DNA of 64,000 nt from JACQHM01 sp964535215 (lineage in GTDB: Bacteria; Methylomirabilota; Methylomirabilia; Methylomirabilales; JACQHM01), in contig CAZHST010000018.1 of assembly GCA_964535215.1 (NCBI GenBank), forward strand, positions 1 to 64,000. Reading direction: 5' to 3'. Under the pieces are notes generated by a model, which was given only the letters and a program-made list of their open reading frames with translations, was not told the origin of the DNA and did not search any database. Both the position numbers and the translations under genes were made by a program. Shown one piece after another: positions 56,863-64,000 of the stretch (the first letter of the stretch is position 1; the number at the start of each line of letters is the position of its first letter).

Positions 56863-58349
56863 AGGAGACCGTGGGCTGTCGAGGGCTCCAGTTCAACGAG
56901 CCCCTGCTCTTCGAGCAGGGGTCCAAGGGAAGGGGAGGGGTCTCCCTCCCACCCCCGGATGTGCCGACGAGGCGCCCGGAACGCTTGATCCCCAAGAAGG
57001 CCCTCCGGGATGAGATCGAAGGGTTTCCCGAGCTGTCCGAGCCCGAGGTGATCCGCCACTTCACCCGCCTCTCCCAGTGGAACTACGGGATTGACCTGGG
57101 CTTTTACCCCTTAGGCTCCTGTACCATGAAGTACAACCCCCGGGTGAACGAGGACCTGGCCCGCCTCCCCGGCTTCGCCAAACTTCACCCGTACACGCCC
57201 GAGGCCCTCGCCCAGGGGGCCCTCCAGCTCATGTGGGAGCTGGAGCAGTACTTGGCCGAGATCAGCGGGATGGACCGGGTGACCCTCCAGCCGGCGGCGG
57301 GGGCCCATGGGGAGCTGACGGGTCTCCTGATGATCCGGGCGTATCTGGCGTCCCAGGGGAACCCCCGGCGGAAGGTCCTGGTCCCCGACTCGGCCCACGG
57401 GACCAACCCGGCCTCCTCGACCCTCTGCGGCTACCAGGTGGTCTCGCTCAAGTCCGGCCCGAAAGGGATCGTCGAGCCTTCGACCGTTGCCCAGGCGATG
57501 GATGAAGAGGTCGCCTGTCTCATGATCACCAACCCGAACACCCTGGGCCTCTTCGAGGAGCACATCCTGGAGATCTGTGAGATCGTTCATAAGAAAGGGG
57601 GCCAGGTCTACTGTGACGGGGCGAACCTGAACGCCCTCTTAGGGATCGCCCGGCCCGGGGACATGGGGGTTGATGCCCTCCAGTTTAACCTCCACAAGAC
57701 CTTCTCCACCCCTCATGGCGGGGGAGGACCAGGGGCGGGCCCCGTCGGGATCAAGGCGCATCTGGCCCCCTTTCGGCCGGTCCCGACGGTGGAGCGGAAG
57801 GGGGACCACTTCTACCTGAACTACGACCTCCCCCGGAGCATCGGGAAGGTCAGGAGCTTCTACGGCAACTTCGGGACCCTGGTCCGGGCCTACGCCTATA
57901 TCCGCTCGATGGGGCCTTCGGGCCTCCGGCGGGTGGCCGAGACGGCTGTGGTCAACGCGAACTATCTTTTAAGCCAACTGAAAGGGACCTACCACCTCCC
58001 CTACGACCGCTTCTGCAAGCACGAGGTGATCTTCACCGACGCCTACCAGCAGCCGTACGGGATAAGCACCATGGACATTGCCAAGAGGCTCATTGACTAT
58101 GGCTTCCACCCACCCACGATCTACTTCCCGTTGATCGTCAAAGGGGCGCTCATGATCGAGCCGACGGAGACCGAATCCAAGGAGACGCTGGACCGATTCA
58201 TCGAGGCGATGAGGCAGATCGCCCGGGAGGCCAAGGAGAACCCGGACCTCCTCCACAAAGCGCCCCACAACACCAGGGTCACCCGCCTAGACGAGGTGAG
58301 GGCGGCCAGGCAGCCCAACTTGCGGTGGCGGCCCGCGTCCGGGGGGTAG
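56859..58349 (+). CDS. gcvPB: Glycine dehydrogenase (decarboxylating) subunit 2
   Basis: A 496-aa PLP-binding subunit; Lys280 in QFNLHKTFSTPHGGGGPG is the Schiff-base lysine. YPLGSCTMKYNPR and DSAHGTNPAS are also typical. With gcvPA it decarboxylates glycine and loads GcvH. The dihydrolipoamide dehydrogenase gene of the system is not in the window. cas6 starts 30 bases beyond. Confidence 0.97.
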   Translation: MKETVGCRGLQFNEPLLFEQGSKGRGGVSLPPPDVPTRRPERLIPKKALRDEIEGFPELSEPEVIRHFTRLSQWNYGIDLGFYPLGSCTMKYNPRVNEDLARLPGFAKLHPYTPEALAQGALQLMWELEQYLAEISGMDRVTLQPAAGAHGELTGLLMIRAYLASQGNPRRKVLVPDSAHGTNPASSTLCGYQVVSLKSGPKGIVEPSTVAQAMDEEVACLMITNPNTLGLFEEHILEICEIVHKKGGQVYCDGANLNALLGIARPGDMGVDALQFNLHKTFSTPHGGGGPGAGPVGIKAHLAPFRPVPTVERKGDHFYLNYDLPRSIGKVRSFYGNFGTLVRAYAYIRSMGPSGLRRVAETAVVNANYLLSQLKGTYHLPYDRFCKHEVIFTDAYQQPYGISTMDIAKRLIDYGFHPPTIYFPLIVKGALMIEPTETESKETLDRFIEAMRQIAREAKENPDLLHKAPHNTRVTRLDEVRAARQPNLRWRPASGG

Positions 58350-58379
58350 CCGAGAGCCCCGGACCTTGGATGGCTGATC

Positions 58380-59411
58380 GTGGAAGAGCGCATCGCCCTC
58401 TCCCGTTACCGGTTCAGGCTGGAGGCGTTGGAAGCGCTGGGGCTGCCTGAGTACCTGGGCTCGACCCTCCGGGGTGGGTTTGGTGCCATCTTCCGAAAGC
58501 TGGCCTGCCCGGGGAGCCGCCTGCGGGGGAACGAGTGCCCTCTCCCTCAGCAGTGCCCCTACCACCTGATCTTCGAGCCTTCCCCCCCGCCCGAGGCCCC
58601 CGCCCTCCGGAACCTCGACGAGATCCCCCGCCCCTTCGTGATTGTCCCGCCTGCCGTTTCAGAACGCGTCTACCAAGCCGGTGCAGCCTTCAGCTTCGAC
58701 CTGACCCTGATCGGCAAGGCCATCCCCTTCCTCCCCTACTTCATCGTGGCCTTTAAAGAGTTGGGGAACCAGGGCTTAGGGCGGGAGCGGAAGAAGTTCC
58801 GGCTCAACCGGATTGACTTAGTTGATCCTCGCTCTGACCGGGCAGAGCCGATCTACACCGCGGAGGAGGAGCTGGTCAGGACGCGGGAGGTGAAGGTCAC
58901 GCTGGCCGACTGCCGGGACCTGGCCCCTTCGCTCCTGACCGAGGGCGATCCGGCGAGCCTCAGGCTGCTCTTCCTCACCCCGACTCGGCTAAAGCACCAG
59001 GGCCACCTGGTGGACATACCAGAGTTCCACATTGTATTCCGAACGCTTCTGCGCCGCCTCTCCTCCTTGGCCCTCTTCCACTGCGGGGTCAGGCTCGACG
59101 TGGACTACCGGGGTCTGATCGCCCAGGCCCAAACGGTTCAGCTCATCCAGAACGGGACGAAATGGGTAGACTGGGCCCGGTATTCCTCACGGCAAAAGGA
59201 GCGGATGCTCTTTGGCGGCTTGGTCGGCCAGGCAGCCTATACCGGGGATTTCAGGCCATTTCTCCCCTATCTCCTCTTCGGCCAGTGGACCCACGTGGGG
59301 AAGAACACCACGTTTGGGCTCGGACGGTATACGATCCTTGCCCCTCACTCTTGCCCTCTCCCCGACGGGGAGAGGGATGGGGTGAGGGGGTGCTCCTCGG
59401 GAGGCGAATAA
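58380..59411 (+). CDS. cas6: CRISPR-associated endoribonuclease Cas6
   Basis: A 343-aa RAMP protein that cuts the precursor crRNA within repeats. The N-terminal ferredoxin-like fold begins RYRFRLEALEALGLPEYLGSTLRGGFG, and the C-terminal glycine-rich loop VGKNTTFGLGRY is the hallmark of Cas6. CPLPQQCPYHLIFEP is typical of the longer Cas6 forms. After FGLGRYTIL about 25 residues are encoded by a palindromic repeat and probably are a late extension. The start is GTG 58380. Last in line behind the gcv operon, first of the cas locus. Confidence 0.85.
   Translation: MEERIALSRYRFRLEALEALGLPEYLGSTLRGGFGAIFRKLACPGSRLRGNECPLPQQCPYHLIFEPSPPPEAPALRNLDEIPRPFVIVPPAVSERVYQAGAAFSFDLTLIGKAIPFLPYFIVAFKELGNQGLGRERKKFRLNRIDLVDPRSDRAEPIYTAEEELVRTREVKVTLADCRDLAPSLLTEGDPASLRLLFLTPTRLKHQGHLVDIPEFHIVFRTLLRRLSSLALFHCGVRLDVDYRGLIAQAQTVQLIQNGTKWVDWARYSSRQKERMLFGGLVGQAAYTGDFRPFLPYLLFGQWTHVGKNTTFGLGRYTILAPHSCPLPDGERDGVRGCSSGGE
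59341..59389. repeat. REP-like nested palindrome at the cas6 3' end
   Basis: CCCTCTCCCC (59354-59363) pairs with GGGGAGAGGG (59367-59376), and outer CCCCTCAC (59341-59348) with GTGAGGGG (59382-59389). This is the kind of dispersed palindrome found between genes in many bacteria; here it is translated as the C-terminus of Cas6. Confidence 0.8.
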
Positions 59412-60448
59412 TGCCCAGGGGCGATCAGGTCATCCGGCAGTGGAAGCTGCTCTGGTTGTTAGAGTCCCGGCGGGGCCGCACCCTTAAAGAATTGGCTCAG
59501 GAGCTGGGGTGTTGTGCCAGGACCGTCATCCGGGACCTCGACCACCTCCAGCAGGTCGGGTTTCCCCTCTATGACGAGCGGGAAGGGAAGCGGAAGCGGT
59601 GGAGACTCCTCGAAGCCGGGTTCCGGCCCCCCTTCCCCTTTACCCTGACAGAACTTATGGCTTTGTCGTTCAGCCGCTCCCTGGTCAAGCCCCTGGATGG
59701 CACCCTCCTGCACGCCTCCTTAGAAGCCTTCTTTGACAAGCTCCACACCCTCCTCCCCGAACCGGCCCACGTCCTCTTGAGTCAACTTCAGAAAACGATG
59801 GCAGCCGGGCGCATCCCCTTGAAAGATTGTGCTCCCATTCAGCCCGTGATCGAGGCTGTCACCCAAGCCCGGCTGGGGGGGAGGACGCTGGAGATCACCT
59901 ACCACTCCTTCAGCCGGAATGAGGTCAGCACCCGGCGGATTGATCCCTACCATCTCTGGTACCACCAGGGGGGGTTCTACGTCATCGCCTACGACCACCT
60001 ACGGCGGGAGGTCCGAATCTTCGCCCTCGAACGGATCAAGGCCCTTCGGGAGACGGAAGAGACGTTTGCCTCCCCTTCCAGCTTCGATGTCGAGGCCTAC
60101 ATGCGGGAGAGCTTCGGCCTCCTGCGAGGAGGCCCGGCGGTCCCGGTGAAGGTCAAGTTCTCGAAAGCATGGGCCCGGTGGATCGCGGAACGCCGCTGGC
60201 ACCCCAGCCAGCAGCTCGAACGGCTCCCCGGCGGGGAGCTGGTCTTGAGCCTAGAGGTCGCGGTCACCGACGACCTCAAGCGCTGGATCTTAAGCTTTGG
60301 CCGGGAGGCCGAGGTGGTCGAGCCCGTCGCATTGCGGGAAGCGGTCCGGGCCGAGGCCCAGGCCCTCCTGGAGCAGATGGAGATCGAAGACCTGGCCCGT
60401 GAACTTTCTGCGCTTCAACTGACCCTCCCTGTCATGGTTGGGGGGTAG
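59411..60448 (+). CDS. WYL-domain transcriptional regulator, copy 1
   Basis: A 345-aa regulator: N-terminal winged helix (RTLKELAQELGCCARTVIRDLDHLQQ), middle WYL domain with LWYHQGGFYVIAYDHLRREVRIFALERI (WYH in place of WYL) and a C-terminal WCX domain (VKFSKAWARWIAERRWHPSQ). WYL regulators often control defence genes and may sense nucleotides or nucleic acid ends. The ATG overlaps the cas6 stop by 1 base. The same frame extends upstream to 59162 but inside cas6. Confidence 0.88.
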   Translation: MPRGDQVIRQWKLLWLLESRRGRTLKELAQELGCCARTVIRDLDHLQQVGFPLYDEREGKRKRWRLLEAGFRPPFPFTLTELMALSFSRSLVKPLDGTLLHASLEAFFDKLHTLLPEPAHVLLSQLQKTMAAGRIPLKDCAPIQPVIEAVTQARLGGRTLEITYHSFSRNEVSTRRIDPYHLWYHQGGFYVIAYDHLRREVRIFALERIKALRETEETFASPSSFDVEAYMRESFGLLRGGPAVPVKVKFSKAWARWIAERRWHPSQQLERLPGGELVLSLEVAVTDDLKRWILSFGREAEVVEPVALREAVRAEAQALLEQMEIEDLARELSALQLTLPVMVGG

Positions 60449-60462
60449 AATCGGGGGCACCT

Positions 60463-60672
60463 GTGAGGATTGAATACTCGCCTGATGCGGATGTGTTGAC
60501 GATTCAACTGCGAGAGGGAAAGCCCTCCGACTCCAGAGACATCGCTGAAGGGATCATCGTGCACCTCTCGGCCAAGGGGCAACCCCTGGAGATCGAGATC
60601 CTCGATGCCTCCAAAGTGGTGCAGAAAAAGGACATCGAGATCTCGCTGGAAGCGCTCTTCTCCGCCGTGTGA
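60463..60672 (+). CDS. DUF2283 family small protein
   Basis: A 69-aa protein: IEYSPDADVLTIQLREGKPSDSRDIAEGIIVHLSAKGQPLEIEILDAS is the DUF2283 pattern, a beta-rich fold often paired with a DUF4258 protein in putative toxin-antitoxin loci. The start is a GTG. No DUF4258 gene is evident downstream, though 60725-60841 could encode a short 38-residue peptide I do not recognise. Confidence 0.75.
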   Translation: MRIEYSPDADVLTIQLREGKPSDSRDIAEGIIVHLSAKGQPLEIEILDASKVVQKKDIEISLEALFSAV

Positions 60673-60844
60673 GCTTTGGGGTCAGCGTGGCGCCGTCCGA
60701 CTTGAGAAACTGGCGTTCAGCTTTATGCCCCTGGGTGAGGAGGTCCGGGCCTGGAAGTTCCTGCTGGACAGGCGCTTCGAGCCAGTGAGGGAGGAGAGAG
60801 ATCGGGTGGTGGAGGAGTGGGGTGGGTTAGAAAAGAGGTAGTCA

Positions 60845-60862
60845 GTCTACTATGTGGTAGAC
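60845..60862. promoter_or_regulatory. Inverted repeat upstream of the second WYL gene
   Basis: GTCTAC and GTAGAC with a 6-base spacer, part of a longer GTAGTCAGTCTACTATGTGG region. It is just upstream of the promoter-like sequence at 60880 and may be an operator for one of the WYL regulators. Confidence 0.4.
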
Positions 60863-60879
60863 CGAACCGAAATTAGCGC

Positions 60880-60908
60880 TTGACTGATCGCTACTTTGTA
60901 CCTACCTT
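60880..60908 (+). promoter_or_regulatory. Candidate sigma-70 promoter of the cas operon
   Basis: TTGACT (60880-60885), 17 bases, TACCTT (60903-60908). It lies 30 bases before the GTG start at 60938, where the DNA becomes visibly less GC-rich. Confidence 0.4.
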
Positions 60909-60937
60909 GATGACAGACCTTCAAAGGAGAATGATCT

Positions 60938-61912
60938 GTGACCTCAGGTAATCACCGTATCGCTCGCTTGATCCGCATGGCGTCAGAGATCAAGACCAAT
61001 CCACAGCAGACCCCACCTGCCCTCATCAGGGCACTGGGCATCTCGAAGCCGCAGTTTTACAAAGACAAGAGGGAGCTAGAGAAGCTGGGGTTTTGCTTCC
61101 GGTATGATCGCAGCCAGAGGTGCTTTGTCATCGAGAACGACCCCTACATTCCGGTCTATGACCTAACGTTGACCGAAACCTTTGCGTTGGTGATGGCGGT
61201 CCGACAGTTATCAGCCGCCAGGGATTTTATCCTCACCTTCGATGCCCTCAACGCGATTAGAAAGATCGTCTCCAATTCCCCACAGGATCAGCGGGAGTTT
61301 CTCCGCTCCTCCTTGGATGATGTGGTGCTGAAGCAAGGGTTTGGCTGTGATAGTAAGGTACTGGCCGATCTTCAAAAGGCAGCCATAGAGGGACGGCGAG
61401 TTTCGATTCTCTATGACCTGTACAGCGAGGGTGGCCTGAAGGAGTATACGTTGGACCCGTACCAAATCTACTTTAAGCGGCGAGCCTTGTATCTCGATGC
61501 CTATTCGGTGGAAGAGAAGAGCTATCGAGTCTATCGGGTGAATCGCATCAAACAGGTAAGGCTCCTTCCGATGATTGTTCCAAGGCGGTCAGACTACTCC
61601 TTTGCCGAGCGTCACCGGAACAGCTTCAGTGTTTTCGTTGGTAACAGGGTGGAGAAAGTCAGAGTCCGGTTCAGCAAGCGGATCGCTCCTTACATCAAGG
61701 AAACTTGCTGGCACCTATCCCAGAAGATCACCGAGCTAAAGGATGGTTCCATCCTTTTCGAGGTCGAAGTCAGTGAACCCAGAGAAGTAGGGTGGTGGGT
61801 CATGCAGTGGGGCGAGGAAGCGGAGGTTCTGGAACCCCAGAGCCTCAGAGAGATGATCGCAAGCAGTGCTCAGCGAATGATGCGCATGTATCACGGTGAG
61901 CAAGCCCGGTAG
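60938..61912 (+). CDS. WYL-domain transcriptional regulator, copy 2
   Basis: A 324-aa regulator with helix-turn-helix (TPPALIRALGISKPQFYKDKRELEKLG), a WYL core (TLDPYQIYFKRRALYLDAYS, then YRVYRVNRI) and a WCX domain (VRFSKRIAPYIKETCWHLSQ). Its C-terminal part resembles that of copy 1 (RFSK..A.WI...WH.SQ; EEAEVLEP.SLREMI), but codon use is much less GC-biased, so the two probably arrived separately. Start is GTG 60938. It stands directly upstream of the cas7 operon and is its probable regulator. Confidence 0.87.
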   Translation: MTSGNHRIARLIRMASEIKTNPQQTPPALIRALGISKPQFYKDKRELEKLGFCFRYDRSQRCFVIENDPYIPVYDLTLTETFALVMAVRQLSAARDFILTFDALNAIRKIVSNSPQDQREFLRSSLDDVVLKQGFGCDSKVLADLQKAAIEGRRVSILYDLYSEGGLKEYTLDPYQIYFKRRALYLDAYSVEEKSYRVYRVNRIKQVRLLPMIVPRRSDYSFAERHRNSFSVFVGNRVEKVRVRFSKRIAPYIKETCWHLSQKITELKDGSILFEVEVSEPREVGWWVMQWGEEAEVLEPQSLREMIASSAQRMMRMYHGEQAR

Positions 61913-61960
61913 AGATACGATCCGTAGTCGAGGCGAGGTGATGTAGAAGGAGGGAGAAGT

Positions 61961-62314
61961 ATGGTTACGTCTGAAGGGAAGCGATCTATGGTTACAGAAG
62001 AAGAGGCTCTTCGACGGGTTGGAGACTATCTGCGAGACCTCTTCGAGGTTGAAGTCATCTATGACGTCACTGATAAGATCGCGAGAGCCCGTTCCGTCAG
62101 TGATCTTCTGGAAGGCTTATACTCTGCGCTTCGTCTTAAGGAAAAACTCAAACAGGAAAAGGAACGGCAGAATCAATCTGTCTACATTCCGGGCCCGCAA
62201 GATATCGAAGCCGTCCGAAAACTTGCGGAAGCGCCTGAGCCGGGATTGCGGTTGGTCAGCCGCTACATCGCGTGCCTTGCGATGGCCTATCGACCTGAAA
62301 GAAAGGAGGAGTGA
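61961..62314 (+). CDS. Probable type I-A small subunit (Csa5/Cas11-like)
   Basis: A 117-aa mostly helical, charged protein directly upstream of cas7. Type I-A operons carry a small helical subunit (Csa5) at this place and of this size, so position and length support the call; sequence similarity I can see is weak. AAGGAGGGAG precedes ATG 61961; ATG 61988 is a shorter option. Confidence 0.5.
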   Translation: MVTSEGKRSMVTEEEALRRVGDYLRDLFEVEVIYDVTDKIARARSVSDLLEGLYSALRLKEKLKQEKERQNQSVYIPGPQDIEAVRKLAEAPEPGLRLVSRYIACLAMAYRPERKEE

Positions 62315-62316
62315 CA

Positions 62317-63396
62317 ATGTTCTTGAGAATTGCTGGGCGAATCACGATTAATGCTGCGTCACTGAATACCCAAGGTGGGGCCGGAACGAACTACATCGAG
62401 ATGACTAAAGTTCCGGTGGTGGTAAGAACCGATTCAGGGAACCATCGAGTAGTGGAGGTTCCGGCGATCTCCGGGAACATGATCCGCCACTGCCACTTCG
62501 TGGGGTTTCTGGAGGAATTTCGGCAGACGAACTTTGGGAGAAAACTTACTCTTGAAGCTTGGCGAGGCGATGTCGCACTACGCTTCGCTCCCAACCAGGA
62601 GCGTGTGAAAAGTGCGGTTCAGAATGAGCAAAACAACTATCAGTTGGTAGATCTCACCCAGTCTGAGGAAGCAACGATCCAAGCCTTGGCAGACGCCGAT
62701 CTTTACGGCTTCTTGGTGACTGCCAAACGTAACTTTAGGAGAACTTCACTTTTAGGGTTCTCTTTCCTGCTTCCAGCGGAGGAGACGGTTGAAGAAGTCG
62801 AGGTCAAAAGTGTTGTTCACAACCGAGTGGTTGTAGACCCGGCGGGTATGGTTGACCCCACTGCGATGATTCCATTTAAAAGGGAATACTCGTCGGCCGT
62901 TTACGGCTTCTCGGCTTTCCTCGACCTCAAATACGTTGGCCGCTCCTTGGCCGATAGGGCCAAAAAGCCGGTGGACCAGAATGAACGAAAGGAACGAGCC
63001 CGTGCCGCTGTGCTCGGATTCGTGCACCTACTTTCTGGGCGGGCTGGGGCAGGGTTGGCCCGAGGACTGCCGGTGAGCCGAGTGGATTCACTCCTCGTTG
63101 CGGCCTCGGATCAGCCGATTCCGCTTCTTGTGAATGGCTACTATCGGGATTATGTGCAGGAATCCCAATCGCTCCTTTCAAGCTATGCGAACTTGGCCAA
63201 TGCCGACATTAAGCTTCACGGGTATCCCAAAGGTATTGTGCTGGAGGAACCTGAGAAACCAGAGAAAGAACTGGAGCAAGAACCAGAGCGACCACAGGGG
63301 AGACTCCAAATACAGGGCTATGACCACTGGGTGGATCTGTTAAAGGCGGTCGCATACGATGTCACAACCGCTAAAGAATTCTCAGACCAATCTTGA
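62317..63396 (+). CDS. cas7: Cas7 (Csa2/DevR family) Cascade backbone protein
   Basis: A 359-aa RAMP protein that coats the crRNA guide in type I effector complexes. LRIAGRITINAASLNTQGGAGTNYIEMTKVPVVV then VVEVPAISGNMIRHCH is the typical start of the I-A/DevR group. A charged EPEKPEKELEQEPERPQG stretch near residues 312-330 is a late insertion-like linker. ATG 62317 follows AAGGAGGAG by 5 bases; a GTG at 62311 is less likely. Confidence 0.88.
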   Translation: MFLRIAGRITINAASLNTQGGAGTNYIEMTKVPVVVRTDSGNHRVVEVPAISGNMIRHCHFVGFLEEFRQTNFGRKLTLEAWRGDVALRFAPNQERVKSAVQNEQNNYQLVDLTQSEEATIQALADADLYGFLVTAKRNFRRTSLLGFSFLLPAEETVEEVEVKSVVHNRVVVDPAGMVDPTAMIPFKREYSSAVYGFSAFLDLKYVGRSLADRAKKPVDQNERKERARAAVLGFVHLLSGRAGAGLARGLPVSRVDSLLVAASDQPIPLLVNGYYRDYVQESQSLLSSYANLANADIKLHGYPKGIVLEEPEKPEKELEQEPERPQGRLQIQGYDHWVDLLKAVAYDVTTAKEFSDQS

Positions 63397-63406
63397 GGGA
63401 AACTCG

Positions 63407-64000
63407 ATGGCTGATTACGCTGTGATTTGCGCCCGAGTGCGGGCACCCTGTTATAGTGCCGCCACAGCTTCCTCGTATCAGGTGGCCGTAGTTCCTCCCC
63501 TTCCGGGACCATCTACTCTGCTGGGCACCCTGGGGAGCGCCTTGGCGCATCTCGATCCTGAATGCCGTGGGGCGACAGTCGATGAAGCCGCTCGGCTTCT
63601 CTTTGAGCGCTTTGCAAGGGCGGGATTGTGGGCGACCTGTCGAATGGCTCCTGACAACACGTGCACAAAGGGATCGGTCATCCTGAAGCGATCTCTTGAA
63701 CTTGAAGGGAGAGAAGACATTGGGAAAAGGAGGGGAGGAGGAAGAAGACCTCCTGATGCCAGACGCCGAGAGTGGATGTTGAGCCAACAGCTTGATGTGT
63801 TCTATGCCCTTCCTGTGGGCGACGTTCTGAATCTTGATCAACTCTCTCAAGCAGTCTGCCTGCTCGACCGGATTGGCGACACCGAGTCCCTCGTCTGCGT
63901 AACTCATGCGTCGCTTCTCCGTAGCGTTCGTCCTCAGGAAGCAGGCCGTGAGCCTATCTTCATTGACACCGTGACGCCACAACGTGCTCTTCAGGACTAC
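63407..64000 (+). CDS. cas5: Cas5 (type I-A-like), partial, cut by window end
   Basis: The frame stays open for 198 codons to the end of the window. The N-terminus ADYAVICARVRAPCYSAATA then SSYQVAVVPPLPGPSTLLGTLGSALAHLD fits the Cas5 group, which begins with a RAMP strand followed by a PP.P(S/T)T..G loop; Cas5 holds the 5' handle of the crRNA. It starts 10 bases after cas7 stops. The C-terminus and any cas3/cas8 genes lie outside the window. Confidence 0.75.
   Translation, partial: MADYAVICARVRAPCYSAATASSYQVAVVPPLPGPSTLLGTLGSALAHLDPECRGATVDEAARLLFERFARAGLWATCRMAPDNTCTKGSVILKRSLELEGREDIGKRRGGGRRPPDARRREWMLSQQLDVFYALPVGDVLNLDQLSQAVCLLDRIGDTESLVCVTHASLLRSVRPQEAGREPIFIDTVTPQRALQDY

Noticed and set aside
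60725..60841. Possible 38-codon gene after DUF2283
   Set aside because: Codons look plausible but there is no good ribosome binding site and no recognisable partner family such as DUF4258.
58350..64000. CRISPR repeat array near the cas genes
   Set aside because: No regularly spaced direct repeats are visible in the window; the only repeats here are the palindrome at 59341-59389 and a short inverted repeat at 60845-60862.

Overview
The window is high-GC bacterial DNA, densely coded on both strands, with no rRNA or tRNA genes that I can see. Core bacterial genes (era, recO, a gcvTH-PA-PB glycine cleavage operon) sit beside genes more usual in archaea or deep-branching uncultured bacteria: an XPB-like helicase with a Bax1/DUF790 nuclease, a Cdc48/VAT-type double AAA+ ATPase, split GcvPA/GcvPB and type I-A-like cas genes. 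Heavy use of AGG, GAG and AAG codons and the I-A cas genes hint at a thermophilic or thermotolerant uncultured lineage (for example NC10/Methylomirabilota, Nitrospirota or Desulfobacterota). That placement is inference and not firm.

Layout. Positions 63-5685 (+) carry an acyl-CoA synthetase, a nitrilase, an M23 peptidase, era, recO and a small membrane protein. Positions 5687-9510 (-) hold four unrecognised tightly packed genes and a TPR lipoprotein/secreted protein. At 9773-11881 (+) is a fused class II aldolase/short-chain dehydrogenase. Positions 11890-17655 (-) form a 2-hydroxyacyl-CoA dehydratase-type system (HgdB-like protein, double BadF activase, split-off DUF2229 protein) headed by a TetR regulator with a perfect 22-bp palindrome in front of the operon. 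Positions 17997-22579 (-) are a branched-chain amino acid-type ABC transporter with fused LivH-LivM permease and an alpha/beta hydrolase. A divergent promoter pair built on an inverted repeat separates it from an SBBP beta-propeller protein and a cupredoxin-like lipoprotein. Positions 25808-30666 (-) hold a geranylgeranyl-reductase-like FAD enzyme, Bax1, XPB and a type III polyketide synthase.

Positions 31082-53725 (+) are the centre of interest: a signalling block (receivers, two sensor kinases, an NtrC-type sigma-54 activator, two sigma-54 promoter sequences) running into a large gas vesicle island. The island has three GvpA-family proteins, three GvpL/F proteins, GvpN, GvpG, GvpO, GvpK and an Hsp20-like GvpH, plus unusual extras: a family of GvpC-like coiled-coil paralogues, a free DnaJ-type zinc-finger protein, a GvpL/F fused to a J domain, a Cdc48 ATPase, an AbrB-like protein, a response regulator carrying only the dimerisation/phosphoacceptor half of a histidine kinase, and an insertion-sequence remnant just before gvpH. 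Together these look like a gas vesicle assembly line with its own chaperone set and its own phosphorelay. A lytic transglycosylase, a large PAS-GAF kinase and another receiver close the island.

Positions 53997-58349 (+) are the glycine cleavage operon. Positions 58380-64000 (+) are the start of a CRISPR-Cas locus (cas6, two WYL regulators, DUF2283, small subunit, cas7, cas5 cut by the window end). No CRISPR repeats lie inside the window. Throughout the window the gaps between genes contain degenerate tandem 7-base repeats, often followed by their own inverted complement.
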